From positions 1-64,000 of the forward strand of contig FONU01000006.1 of assembly GCA_900112995.1 (NCBI GenBank): DNA of 64,000 nt, read 5' to 3'. A program made the position numbers and the translations under genes. This DNA is from [Lactobacillus] rogosae. Its GTDB lineage: Bacteria > Bacillota > Clostridia > Lachnospirales > Lachnospiraceae. The notes beneath the pieces were generated by a model that was not told where the DNA came from, ran no database searches, and saw only the letters and a program-made list of their open reading frames with translations. Positions 1-9,200 of the stretch are shown here, piece after piece (positions within the stretch are counted from its first letter, which is position 1; each line of letters starts with the position of its first letter).

Positions 1-57
1 CGCTATTAGGATATATCCTGTATTTATATGCTTTTAACACCTACTGTCGCCACCTTC

Positions 58-348
58 CTACCCTTGATTTTCTATATATTTTCGTGGCATCTCTTCTGAA
101 ACATTTCCTACACTGCATACAAAATATCCGTCCGTCCAAAAAGTATGTTCTTTATCTGTCTCCATATATCTGATAATGACTTTATGCTTTTGACATATCT
201 CATAAGAAAACTGCTTTATATCATCTGATATTTGTTTTGACATCAGCAATTTCTTTCTATACTTGCATACGAAAATAATATGATACTGTAACAAATATTT
301 GTGTCTGTTTTTTGATTTCCACGTTCCCATAACGCAAGTATAGCACAC
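58..348 (-). pseudogene. tnpA: IS200/IS605-family transposase TnpA, internally deleted
   Basis: The 96-residue frame has both ends of an IS200-type Y1 transposase. The N-terminal part has the conserved LLQYHIIFVCKYRKKL strand, and the C-terminal part has FWTDGYFVCSVGNVSEE followed by a final YIENQG tyrosine region. Family members are usually about 130-155 residues. Here the text jumps from ETDKEH directly to TFWTDGYF, so roughly 40-50 central residues are missing. These include the His-x-His metal-binding motif (normally DHIHLL) needed for single-strand cleavage. The reading frame is intact across the junction. I infer an inactive remnant. A likely -10 (TATACT) lies about 12 bases upstream of the start. 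Confidence 0.85.
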
Positions 349-360
349 CCCTCCGCTTCC

Positions 361-405
361 GGCTACCTTAACCCACCGTCTAAAGCCAGTGGGATTGCGG
401 TAGCC
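361..405 (-). other. Nested stem-loop of an IS200/IS605-type element end
   Basis: Outer arms 361-367 and 399-405 (GGCTACC/GGTAGCC) are perfect complements. Inside them, 372-378 pairs with 387-393 across an 8-base loop containing CTAAAG. On the minus strand this reads CCCACTG-GCTTTAGA-CGGTGGG. That hairpin type is common at ends of IS200/IS605 elements and in the RNA made from the tnpB 3' end. It sits between the decayed tnpA and a short coding-like tail whose stop codon (408-406) it directly follows. Confidence 0.5.
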
Positions 406-498
406 CTATTTCAACTTCTTTAATCTTACAAACAACCTTATACCATTCGGACACATCTCTTCAAGTTCCTCAAGGCTGTATCTTCTCAAATAAACAAC
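406..498 (-). pseudogene. 30-codon coding-like tail, possibly a tnpB 3' remnant
   Basis: An in-frame stretch of 30 codons follows a TAG at 501-499 and ends in TAG at 408-406. Its peptide is charged and helix-like (LRRYSLEELEEMCPNG, then RLFVRLKKLK). There is no start codon context. Because the stop is immediately followed by the stem-loop at 361-405, the layout resembles the end of a tnpB gene. I cannot confirm TnpB identity by motif; the catalytic and zinc-finger parts are not present. It could also be chance. Confidence 0.25.
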
Positions 499-534
499 CT
501 AACAGCTACAGTATCCCTGTAGCCGCAATACACT

Positions 535-557
535 AAAAAAGAGGCTTAACGCCTCTT
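535..557 (-). terminator. Rho-independent terminator of the ABC exporter operon
   Basis: A 7-bp perfect stem (539-545 with 551-557, AAGAGGC/GCCTCTT) has a 5-base loop. On the minus strand it is followed by a run of six T. It lies about 70 bases past the stop of the exporter gene at 626. Confidence 0.85.
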
Positions 558-625
558 AAATATAAAATATTCACTTAATTATAACCGCCAGCCTTGGTAA
601 TACATTTCTCACAGCAAACTTAATA

Positions 626-2596
626 TTATGACAACTCAAATGCCCCTGTATACAAGCTGTAATATGTTCCCTTGCCGGCAATAAGTTCATCGTGTGAGCC
701 TCGCTCAATTATATTGCCGTGGTCAAGTACCATTATGGCATCTGAATTGCGGACAGTTGAAAGTCTGTGTGCTATTACAAATACTGTTCTGCCCTTCATT
801 AAGTTATCCATACCTCTCTGGACAAGTGCTTCTGTTCTTGTATCAATTGAAGATGTCGCCTCATCAAGAATCATTACTGGTGGGTTGGCAACTGCTGCCC
901 TTGCAATTGATATAAGCTGTCTTTGTCCCTGTGAAAGACTTGCACCGTTCTGTGTAAGTACTGTCTGATAGCCGTCTGGAAGTCTTGTTATAAAGTCATC
1001 TGCATTGGCAAGCTTAGCGGCTTTAATACATTCCTCATCGGTCGCCAAAAGGTTACCATATCTTATATTATCCATAATAGTTCCTGTGAACAGATTAACG
1101 TCCTGTAATACAATGCCAAGTGAATGCCTTAAATCGTCTTTCTTAATTCTATCAATGCTTATTCCGTCATAGAATATATTTCCTGAATTAATATCATAAA
1201 ATCTGTTAATCAGGTTAGTTATAGTCGTCTTTCCTGCACCTGTTGCACCAACAAATGCTATCTTCTGTCCTGATTTAGCCCATAGATTAATATTATTAAG
1301 TATAATCTTATTCTCATTATATCCAAATATTACATCATCAAATACGACCTTTCCCCTAAGAAGTATATAACCTGTTGTATTATCAGCTTTCCTACACTTC
1401 CAGGCCCATCTGCCGTCTTTGTCAGTTGTTTCTGTAACTTCACCTGCTATAAATACCATTCTGGCATCTTTATTGTCGGCTTCTTTGTTATTAAGCTCTT
1501 TATCATCACACTTTACGCGTACTAAAGTAACATCACCTTCATCTTCTTCAGGCTTTTCATCAATAAGTCCGAATATTCTTTCTGCTCCTGCCAACGCCAT
1601 AGCTATCATACTAATCTGCTGTGCTATCTGCGATACTGGCATACAGAATGTCTTAGAAAGGTTAAGAAATGCTACTATCATTCCGACAGTAATTCCACCA
1701 ACCCCTCTTAATGCAAGAAATCCTCCGATAAGAGCAATGAGAACATACTGTAAGTTACCAAGCTGTGAGATTGCCGGCATAAGTATGTTACCGTATTTAT
1801 TGGCATTAGTTGCATCACTGCAAAGCATTTCGTTATTCTTATCAAAATCGTACTTTGCCTCATCCTCGTGACAGAATACTTTAATAACCTTCTGTCCATT
1901 AATCATCTCCTCGATGAAACCTGTAACCTTACCTATTGTTATCTGCTGTCTTATAAAATATCTGGCACTTGCCCCGCCAATCTTCTTAGAAACAATCTGC
2001 ATAATGCAGGTTACTGCTAATACAAGTATTGTAAGCGGTATACTGTTGACAATCATAGACACAATAACAACTACTATTGTCACAACTGCTGAGATGAACT
2101 GTGGAAGAGCCTGCGATATGAACTGTCTTAATGTATCAGTATCATTAGTATAATGGCTCATTACATCACCATGTGTATGAGTATCGAAATATCTTATTGG
2201 AAGTGTCTGCATATGTGTAAACATATCATCACGGATTGCTTTTAAAGTTCCCTGTGATATTTTAATCATCATTTTGTTGTATGCAAATGTTGATAATACA
2301 CCAACAAGATACAGACATCCAAGCATAATTATTGTCTTTAATAATGGTGCAAATGATGGATTAACTTCTGATAACATAGGTGTTATATAGTTATCTATAA
2401 GTATCTGTAAGAATAATGAACTTACTACTACTGTACAGGAACTAATAAGTATACATACAACAACCATAAAAAATGTCAGTTTATGTCTGCCTACAATATA
2501 TGACATAAGTCTTTTTAATGTCTTTCCATCTATTGATGGCTTCCCTGATTTATTACCAGTCATACTGATATCAGCCTTTTTCTCATTACCTGCCAT
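626..2596 (-). CDS. ABC exporter, consensus half (TM288-like), with an inter-domain insert
   Basis: This is one half of a type IV ABC exporter: an N-terminal six-helix membrane domain (about residues 30-335) and a C-terminal ATPase. Walker A is GATGAGKT (450-457), the signature is LSQGQRQ (554-560), and Walker B ends DEATS with the catalytic Glu; the H-loop is AHRLST. The LSQGQ signature and intact Glu match the consensus half of heterodimeric exporters such as TM287/TM288. At 656 residues it is longer than usual (about 580-600). The excess is a charged segment at about 350-413 between membrane and ATPase domains. Its start codon overlaps the stop of the partner gene (TAATG), so the two are translationally coupled. 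Substrate is unknown; drugs or lipids are typical for the family. Confidence 0.92.
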   Translation of the reverse strand: MAGNEKKADISMTGNKSGKPSIDGKTLKRLMSYIVGRHKLTFFMVVVCILISSCTVVVSSLFLQILIDNYITPMLSEVNPSFAPLLKTIIMLGCLYLVGVLSTFAYNKMMIKISQGTLKAIRDDMFTHMQTLPIRYFDTHTHGDVMSHYTNDTDTLRQFISQALPQFISAVVTIVVVIVSMIVNSIPLTILVLAVTCIMQIVSKKIGGASARYFIRQQITIGKVTGFIEEMINGQKVIKVFCHEDEAKYDFDKNNEMLCSDATNANKYGNILMPAISQLGNLQYVLIALIGGFLALRGVGGITVGMIVAFLNLSKTFCMPVSQIAQQISMIAMALAGAERIFGLIDEKPEEDEGDVTLVRVKCDDKELNNKEADNKDARMVFIAGEVTETTDKDGRWAWKCRKADNTTGYILLRGKVVFDDVIFGYNENKIILNNINLWAKSGQKIAFVGATGAGKTTITNLINRFYDINSGNIFYDGISIDRIKKDDLRHSLGIVLQDVNLFTGTIMDNIRYGNLLATDEECIKAAKLANADDFITRLPDGYQTVLTQNGASLSQGQRQLISIARAAVANPPVMILDEATSSIDTRTEALVQRGMDNLMKGRTVFVIAHRLSTVRNSDAIMVLDHGNIIERGSHDELIAGKGTYYSLYTGAFELS

Positions 2597-4338
2597 TACT
2601 GCTCATCTCCTTTCGTCTGTGATTCATATATTTCTTTATATATAGCATTTTCTTTTAATAACTGCTCGTGTGTTCCACAGCCATCAATCTTTCCGCCCTC
2701 CATTACAATAATGCAGTCTGCATCCTGAACTGATGATATTCTCTGTGCTATTATTATCTTAGTTGTATCTGGTATTTCATCTTTAAATGCTTTTCTTATT
2801 AAAGCATCTGTCTTAGTATCAACGGCACTTGTAGAATCGTCAAGAATAAGGATTTTAGGCTTTTTAAGAAGTGCTCTTGCTATACATAATCTCTGCTTCT
2901 GTCCGCCTGATACGTTAGTACCACCCTGTTCGATATATGTATTATATTTCTTAGGGAATGTCTGGACAAATGGATCTGCCTGTGCAAGTTCACAGGCGTG
3001 TATTATCTCTTCATCTGTTGCCTCTTTATTACCCCAGCGTAAATTTTCTTTAATAGTTCCGGAGAATAATACATTTTTCTGAAGCACCATTGCAACTTCA
3101 TTTCTTAATGTATAGATATCTATATCCCTTACATCAACACCGCCAATCTTAACGCTTCCCTCTGTTACATCGTAAAGTCTTGGTATAAGCTGCACTAATG
3201 AGCTCTTACCGCTTCCTGTTCCACCTATAATTCCTAGTGTTGAACCGCTTGGAATATTGAGGTTAATATTTTTAAGACATTCTTTTTCTTTATCATCTAT
3301 ATAACTAAAGCTTACATTATCAAACTGGATTGAGCCGTCATTTACCTTATCCTCTGGATTGTCACAGTTGTGAAGTGTACTTTCCTCGTCAAGAATTTCA
3401 ACAATACGCTCAGCCGAAGCTCTCGCCATATTAATCATAACCATAACCATTGATAACATCATAAGGCAGTTAAGAATTGTCATAGCATAAGCTATAAGAC
3501 TTGTAAGCTCACCAGTTGTAAGTGCTGTAGCTCCTGATGTAATTATCATTCTTGCACCGAACCAGCATAAGAAAAGCATACACGAATATATGCAGAACTG
3601 CATAAGCGGCATATTGTATGCAACAATACCTTCAGCCTTTAAGAACATTTTATATATCGCTTCTGATACCTTAGTGAACTTCTTTTCTTCAAAATCTTCA
3701 CGGACAAAGGACTTAACTACTCTCATACCTGTAAGATTTTCTTCTACTACTTCATTAAGATTATCGTATATCTTAAATACTCTCTCGAAATATATATGCG
3801 ATCTGCTTACTATTATATAAAGTCCAATACCAAGCACTGGAATTGCAATAAGAAATATTAATGAAAGCTTAGTACTTGTCATAAATGCCGCAATAAGTGC
3901 GAATATAAGCATAAATGGTGCTCTTACCGCAATTCTGATAATCATCATATAAGCATTCTGCACATTAGTTACATCTGTTGTAAGACGTGTCACAATACTT
4001 GATGATGAGAACTTGTCAATATTCGCAAATGAATACTCCTGAATTTTGTAATACATATCCTTTCTTAAATTCTTTGCAAAGCCTGCCGAAGCTGTGGCAC
4101 ATAGACCTCCTGAAAGGATACCAAATACAAGACCTGCCATTACGCAGAGTATAAGCAAAGTCCCATATTTAACAAGTGCACTTTCATTACCTGAACTTAT
4201 TCCTGAATCAATCATCTTTGCCATCATAAATGGGATAAGTATTTCAAATATTACCTCAAATACGATACACACTGGTGTCATAATTGATACCATTTTATAT
4301 TCCCTTATTGAACGGGAAAGCTTTTTAATAATGTCCAT
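2596..4338 (-). CDS. ABC exporter, degenerate half (TM287-like)
   Basis: This is the partner half-transporter (580 residues), with a six-helix membrane domain then an ATPase with Walker A GGTGSGKS and signature VSGGQKQ. Walker B reads LILDDS, so the catalytic Glu is replaced by Asp. The switch loop reads IIAQRISS, with Gln in place of the usual His. That pair of changes is the hallmark of the degenerate ATP site in TM287/TM288-type heterodimers; this is seen directly. I chose ATG at 4338 because AGAGGAA lies 5 bases upstream. The longest frame would start from a TTG 24 bases earlier, inside that ribosome binding region. It is divergent from the LysR gene, suggesting control by it. Confidence 0.93.
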   Translation of the reverse strand: MDIIKKLSRSIREYKMVSIMTPVCIVFEVIFEILIPFMMAKMIDSGISSGNESALVKYGTLLILCVMAGLVFGILSGGLCATASAGFAKNLRKDMYYKIQEYSFANIDKFSSSSIVTRLTTDVTNVQNAYMMIIRIAVRAPFMLIFALIAAFMTSTKLSLIFLIAIPVLGIGLYIIVSRSHIYFERVFKIYDNLNEVVEENLTGMRVVKSFVREDFEEKKFTKVSEAIYKMFLKAEGIVAYNMPLMQFCIYSCMLFLCWFGARMIITSGATALTTGELTSLIAYAMTILNCLMMLSMVMVMINMARASAERIVEILDEESTLHNCDNPEDKVNDGSIQFDNVSFSYIDDKEKECLKNINLNIPSGSTLGIIGGTGSGKSSLVQLIPRLYDVTEGSVKIGGVDVRDIDIYTLRNEVAMVLQKNVLFSGTIKENLRWGNKEATDEEIIHACELAQADPFVQTFPKKYNTYIEQGGTNVSGGQKQRLCIARALLKKPKILILDDSTSAVDTKTDALIRKAFKDEIPDTTKIIIAQRISSVQDADCIIVMEGGKIDGCGTHEQLLKENAIYKEIYESQTKGDEQ

Positions 4339-4518
4339 ATCATTCCTCTTTTCTGTACACAATTGCTACTATACATATGTTACTGGCTGAATATCTTCCC
4401 CAATTAACATTGCTATTCTTAATTATTATCATCTGGTGTACACAGACAAATTAATCCTATCAGCGTGAACGATTTTAACACTATTATTAAAAAAATGGAA
4501 TTTGTAAAAATACAACAC

Positions 4519-4537
4519 CATTAGATTTTTTCTAATG
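4519..4537. promoter_or_regulatory. Palindrome with a T-N11-A LysR box
   Basis: CATTAGA and TCTAATG arms (7 bp, perfect) flank five T. The centre fits the T-N11-A pattern bound by LysR-type regulators. It lies 5 bases upstream of the -35 of the lysR promoter and in the divergent region with the exporter operon. It is therefore a likely autoregulatory and divergent-control site (inference). Confidence 0.6.
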
Positions 4538-4542
4538 CACTC

Positions 4543-4572
4543 TTGAAATATTAATATATTATGAACTATAAT
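4543..4572 (+). promoter_or_regulatory. Vegetative promoter of the LysR gene
   Basis: -35 TTGAAA (4543-4548), 18-base spacer, -10 TATAAT (4567-4572). Transcription would begin near 4579. This rules out the in-frame ATG at 4561 as a start and supports 4612. Confidence 0.75.
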
Positions 4573-4611
4573 CAATTATGCAGATTATTTAATATAATTA
4601 AGGAGGTTTTT

Positions 4612-5523
4612 ATGACTACACAGCAGTTAGAATGTTTTATAAGAGTTGCCGACAAGCTTAATTTTACAAAAGCTGCACAGGAAATGTTTCTTACAACCCC
4701 AACTGTCACACACCATATTAAAAGCCTTGAGGAAGAACTGGGTGCAACACTTTTTATAAGAACACCGAAAATGGTACAGCTTACCGATGCCGGTGCTGAA
4801 TTCTATGGAGATGCAAAGGATATCCTTAATAGAATTAATCTTTCAAGCAAGAAGATTGCCAATGTGGTATCCCAGTCATTGTCCTATATAAGAATTGGCT
4901 GTACAAGCAATGCAGAATTAAAGGCACTTAAACCAGCATTAAAAGAACTAAGAAAATGTATGCCCGATATATATCCTATGCTGTTTCTGCGTGACTACTC
5001 ACGCCTTAAGACTATGTTTGAAAGCGGACATATAGATATAATGCTCGTTACTAAAGATATGATTGAAAATACCGATTGCACTTTCAAGCCTATAAAGAAT
5101 ATGAAAAGCTATGCCTTGATATCTGACGACTATAATAAGACTACTGAGGATAATAAAGACTTACATTCAATGTCAGCTATTTCCTTTGATGACTTAAAAG
5201 GACACTGCCTTTTACTGCTTAACCAGCGTTTAATTCCTTTCACACAGGGAAATCTTTTACAGGAAAAGCTCGTGCTTCATTCACAGGATAATTATCACTT
5301 TATATGTGAGAACAGCCAGACAAGTGAGCTTCTTGCACAATGTGGCTATGGCATTGCAATACTGCCTGAATTCTGCATTGATACCCCGCTTGATAACTGC
5401 CGCATCCTGCCCATTACAGACCAGCGTGAAATACAATACGGAATAGCCTATAACAAGACCCGCTCTACCAAAGACACCAAGAAAATCTGCAACATATTAA
5501 CAAGTAATCTCAAACCGCAATAA
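4612..5523 (+). CDS. LysR-family transcriptional regulator
   Basis: A 303-residue LysR-type regulator. The N-terminal winged helix-turn-helix is typical (TTQQLECFIRVADKLNFTKAAQ, then TPTVTHHIKSLEEELG). The remainder (about 90-300) is a periplasmic-binding-protein-like effector domain. ATG 4612 is preceded by AAGGAGG at ideal spacing. It is divergent from the heterodimeric exporter and has a palindromic T-N11-A site next to its promoter. I infer autoregulation and control of the exporter. The effector is not deducible from sequence. It is the only plus-strand gene in the window. Confidence 0.9.
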   Translation: MTTQQLECFIRVADKLNFTKAAQEMFLTTPTVTHHIKSLEEELGATLFIRTPKMVQLTDAGAEFYGDAKDILNRINLSSKKIANVVSQSLSYIRIGCTSNAELKALKPALKELRKCMPDIYPMLFLRDYSRLKTMFESGHIDIMLVTKDMIENTDCTFKPIKNMKSYALISDDYNKTTEDNKDLHSMSAISFDDLKGHCLLLLNQRLIPFTQGNLLQEKLVLHSQDNYHFICENSQTSELLAQCGYGIAILPEFCIDTPLDNCRILPITDQREIQYGIAYNKTRSTKDTKKICNILTSNLKPQ

Positions 5524-5553
5524 AAAGAATTTACTATTACACAAAATATAATA

Positions 5554-5619
5554 CCGCATATATTCTACAACTTTTATGTCCCATAACCGGATACGCATTA
5601 ATCTGTAGAATATATGCGG
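5554..5619. repeat. Perfect 16-bp inverted repeat between convergent genes
   Basis: Arms 5554-5569 (CCGCATATATTCTACA) and 5604-5619 are exact reverse complements separated by 34 bases. The spacer holds a small hairpin (5574-5578 with 5582-5586). It sits where the plus-strand lysR and the minus-strand gene at 5659 converge. A two-way terminator is possible, but neither side has a good T run. See findings for the recurring motif in the arms. Confidence 0.7.
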
Positions 5620-5658
5620 CATTTATTAATTATATTCTTTAATTATTATACATTATGC

Positions 5659-6135
5659 TTATGCAAAACTGAATATCGCTGTAAATACTCCTGCTGAAGC
5701 AATACCCATTATTATACCTGCAAGCAATACTCCTCCAAGAACAGCAATTACACTCTTCTTAAAGCCCATATCAAGGAAGCTTGCTGCAAGTGTTCCTGTC
5801 CACGCACCTGTACCAGGTATTGGAATACCAACGAATAATAAAAGTGCTATAAAAAGACCATTCCCAGCCTTCTGCTTTAACTTTTCTCCACCTTTGTGAC
5901 CCTTTTCAATACAAAATGTAAAGAACTTTCCGATATATTTCTTGTCTGCACCCCATTCAAGAACACGTCTTGCAAAAAGATATATAACCGGAACCGGAAG
6001 CATATTACCTATTACACATATTATATATGACTGTAATAATGGAAGCTGCATTCCCTGTGATATAGGAATTGCTCCTCTAAGTTCAACAATAGGTACCATT
6101 GATACAAGAAAACATATAAGATATTTTTTTAACAT
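5659..6135 (-). CDS. Small multidrug-export-family membrane protein (COG2426)
   Basis: A 158-residue protein with four to five hydrophobic segments. It opens with a conserved-looking MVPIVELRGAIPI and has a GIPIPGTGAWTGTLAAS motif near the middle-to-end. Both are typical of the COG2426 / Sm_multidrug_ex family, related in layout to SNARE-associated/DedA-like membrane proteins. The family name reflects an old annotation; transport of drugs is not established. The gene stands alone between polC and the convergent lysR. A possible -10 (TATAAT) lies about 70 bases upstream near 6203-6208, overlapping an AATATATGCGG motif. Confidence 0.85.
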   Translation of the reverse strand: MLKKYLICFLVSMVPIVELRGAIPISQGMQLPLLQSYIICVIGNMLPVPVIYLFARRVLEWGADKKYIGKFFTFCIEKGHKGGEKLKQKAGNGLFIALLLFVGIPIPGTGAWTGTLAASFLDMGFKKSVIAVLGGVLLAGIIMGIASAGVFTAIFSFA

Positions 6136-6241
6136 TTTTCACCTCATCTAATTAATTAAACATATATACTGCATCTTTATAATCGTATTCTAACCGCATA
6201 TATTATATGATGATAACACACTTATATATGTATATGCAATA

Positions 6242-9200
6242 CTATATAACATCAAATAATGATAACTGGTTGCTCTCTGCCATTCCATCAAGAAGTCCAA
6301 GCTCGCCAAGCTTCTCTATAACCGTCTGTCCAATCCTGGCTCTCTGGCGCAGGTCGTCCTTTGATAAGAACTCACCATCCCTTGCGGCTATCTCTATTGA
6401 TTCTCCAGCAGACTCACCAACCTTGGATATTACCTTAAATGATGGCATAATCTTTCCATCTATTATCTGAAATGACCTTGCCTTTGCCTTGTATATGTCA
6501 ATAGGTACGAACTCAAAGCCTCTTGCATACATTTCCTGAACAATACGCATATCCTTAAGCTCATCATCTTCAACATTGGATATCGTGCCGTCTGCTTTCT
6601 TAGCTTTGTAGTCATTAATATAATACTCTAATCGTTCCCTTCCCATTGCCATTTTTTCATAATCAAAGGCATTGGCTCTTATACTGTAATATGCACAGTA
6701 GTAAGCCAGCGGATAGAACACCTTGCAGTAAGCTACTCGCCATGCCATCATAACGTAAGCTGCGGCATGTGCCTTCGGGAACATATACTGGATTTTATTA
6801 CAAGACCATATATACCAGTCTGGAACACCGTGTTCCCTCATAATCTGCTCCCATTCAGGTGTAAGTCCCTTACCTTTTCTTACCTTCTCCATTATTGTAA
6901 ATGCAAGCTCACTTTCAAGTCCTTTCTGGATAAGGTATATCATAATGTCATCTCGTGTACATATCGCCGTAGATATGGTTGCCTTGCCCTCTTTAAGAAG
7001 TGTCTGTGCGTTACCAAGCCATACATCAGTTCCGTGTGAAAGCCCTGCAATTCTTACAAGGTCAGAAAAATACTGTGGCTTAGTATCAATAAGCATCTGC
7101 ATAGCAAAATCTGTACCAAACTCTGGTATTCCAAGTGCACCAAGCTTACAACCGCCAATATCCTCAGGTGTAATTCCAAGTGCCGAAGTATCCTTGAATA
7201 AAGACATTACTTCTCTTGAATCCAGTGGTATTTCCAGCGGGTCAATACCTGTTAAATCCTGCAGCATTCTAATCATAGTAGGGTCAAGATGTCCAAGAAT
7301 ATCAAGCTTTAACAAGTTGTGGTCGATACTATGGTAATCGAAATGTGTTGTTACAATTCCACTCTTTACATCATTAGCAGGGTGCTGTACCGGTGTAAAT
7401 GAATGTATCTCATCACCAATAGGAAGAACTACAATTCCTCCTGGATGCTGTCCTGTTGTTCTTCTTATATCTATACAACCCTCAGCAATACGTTCTATTT
7501 CACAACGGCGTTTAACCTTGCCTCTTTCCTCAAGATATTTAAGAACATATCCATACGCTGTCTTTTCGGCAACAGTACCGATTGTACCAGCCTTGAATGT
7601 CTGTCCCTTTCCAAATATAACCTCTGTATAAGCATGTGCCTTACTCTGGTATTCATTAGAAAAGTTAAGATCGATATCAGGCTCTTTGTTACCCTTAAAT
7701 CCTAAGAATGTTTCAAATGGTATATCAAAACCTAATTTATTTAACTTATGACCACAATTAGGACACACCTTATCTGGCATATCACAGCCTGCACCACCAG
7801 CGAACTTCTTAACTTCCTCTGAATCAAAGTCAACATAAAAGCACTCTGGACAAAGATAATGCGGACTAAGCGGATTAACCTCTGTAATACCAGCCATAGT
7901 TGCCGCTAAAGATGAACCAACAGAACCTCTTGAACCTACAAGGTATCCATCATCATTTGACTTCCATACAAGCTTCTGTGCAATAATATACATAACGGAG
8001 TAACCATTAGATATAATTGAATTAAGCTCACGCTCAAGTCTTTCTGTAACAATCTGTGGAAGTTCTGGTCCATATATTTCGTGTGCCCTGTTATGGCATA
8101 TATTCCTTAACATCTGATCTGAATTCTCAATTACAGGAGGACGTTTATCAGGACGTACCGGACTAATCTTCTCGCACATATCCATTATCTTATTCGTGTT
8201 AGTTACAACTATCTCATATGCCTTATCATTTCCAAGATAATCGAACTCAGAAAGCATTTCCTCTGTAGTATGCAGATACAGTGGTGGCTGGTTATCCGCA
8301 TCGTCAAAGCCTTTTCCTGCCATAATTATTCTACGGTATATTTCATCTTCTGGATTAAGAAAATGCACATCACACGTTGCAACTACAGGCTTGTCGAACT
8401 TTTCACCTAAAGATATGACTCTTCTGTTAAGATCTCTTAAGTCCTCCTCGTCTTTAACGTAATAATCTTCCTTCTCAATCATAAAACTGTTATTACCGAT
8501 TGGCTGCACCTCAAGATAATCATAGAAATTAACTATTCTTGCAATCTCCGCATCTGATCGTCCATTTACCATAGCACGGAACAACTCTCCTGCCTCACAC
8601 GCACTTCCTATTATAAGACCTTCCCTGTACTTATTAACAAGGCTCTTTGGTATCTTGGGAAATCTGTTAAAATACTGCAGATGTGAAGCCGACACAAGCC
8701 TGTACAGATTAATTCTTCCCATCTCATTAGAGGCAAGTATTATACAGTGGTACTGGTGAAGCTTCTTAATTGACTCATCATCAAGCGTTCCCTCTTCATT
8801 AAGCTTATCAAGTGTATATATATCCCTCTCATAAAGCATCTGCACAAGCTTTAAGAATATATGTGCTGTTGCCTCTGCATCATCAACCGCCCTGTGGTGG
8901 TTATCAAGCACAACATTAAGATGCTTGGTTAATGTATCAAGCTTATAATTATGTAATGCCGGTATAAGGAACTGTGACAAAAGCACTGTATCTATATAAG
9001 TAGGTGCAAATTCTATCCCCATTTTCTCAGCATTATTAATTATAAAACTCATATCAAATTCCGCATTGTGGGCTACCATAACACAACCCTTACAGAATTC
9101 TATAAAATCAGGCAGTATCTGCTCGATAGTTCCTGAATTCATAACCATCTGGTCATTAATACCTGTTAAATTCTCAATTCTAAAAGATATAGGTATCTGT

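Noticed and set aside
1419-1871. Long plus-strand open frame inside the exporter gene
   Set aside because: It is the complement of clearly coding DNA with low-complexity Ser/Leu/Ile composition; similar shadows occur opposite polC, dxr, frr and fliK.
4561-4611. Upstream in-frame ATG as the start of the LysR gene
   Set aside because: It overlaps the -10 of the gene's own promoter (TATAAT 4567-4572) and lacks a ribosome binding site; ATG 4612 has AAGGAGG.
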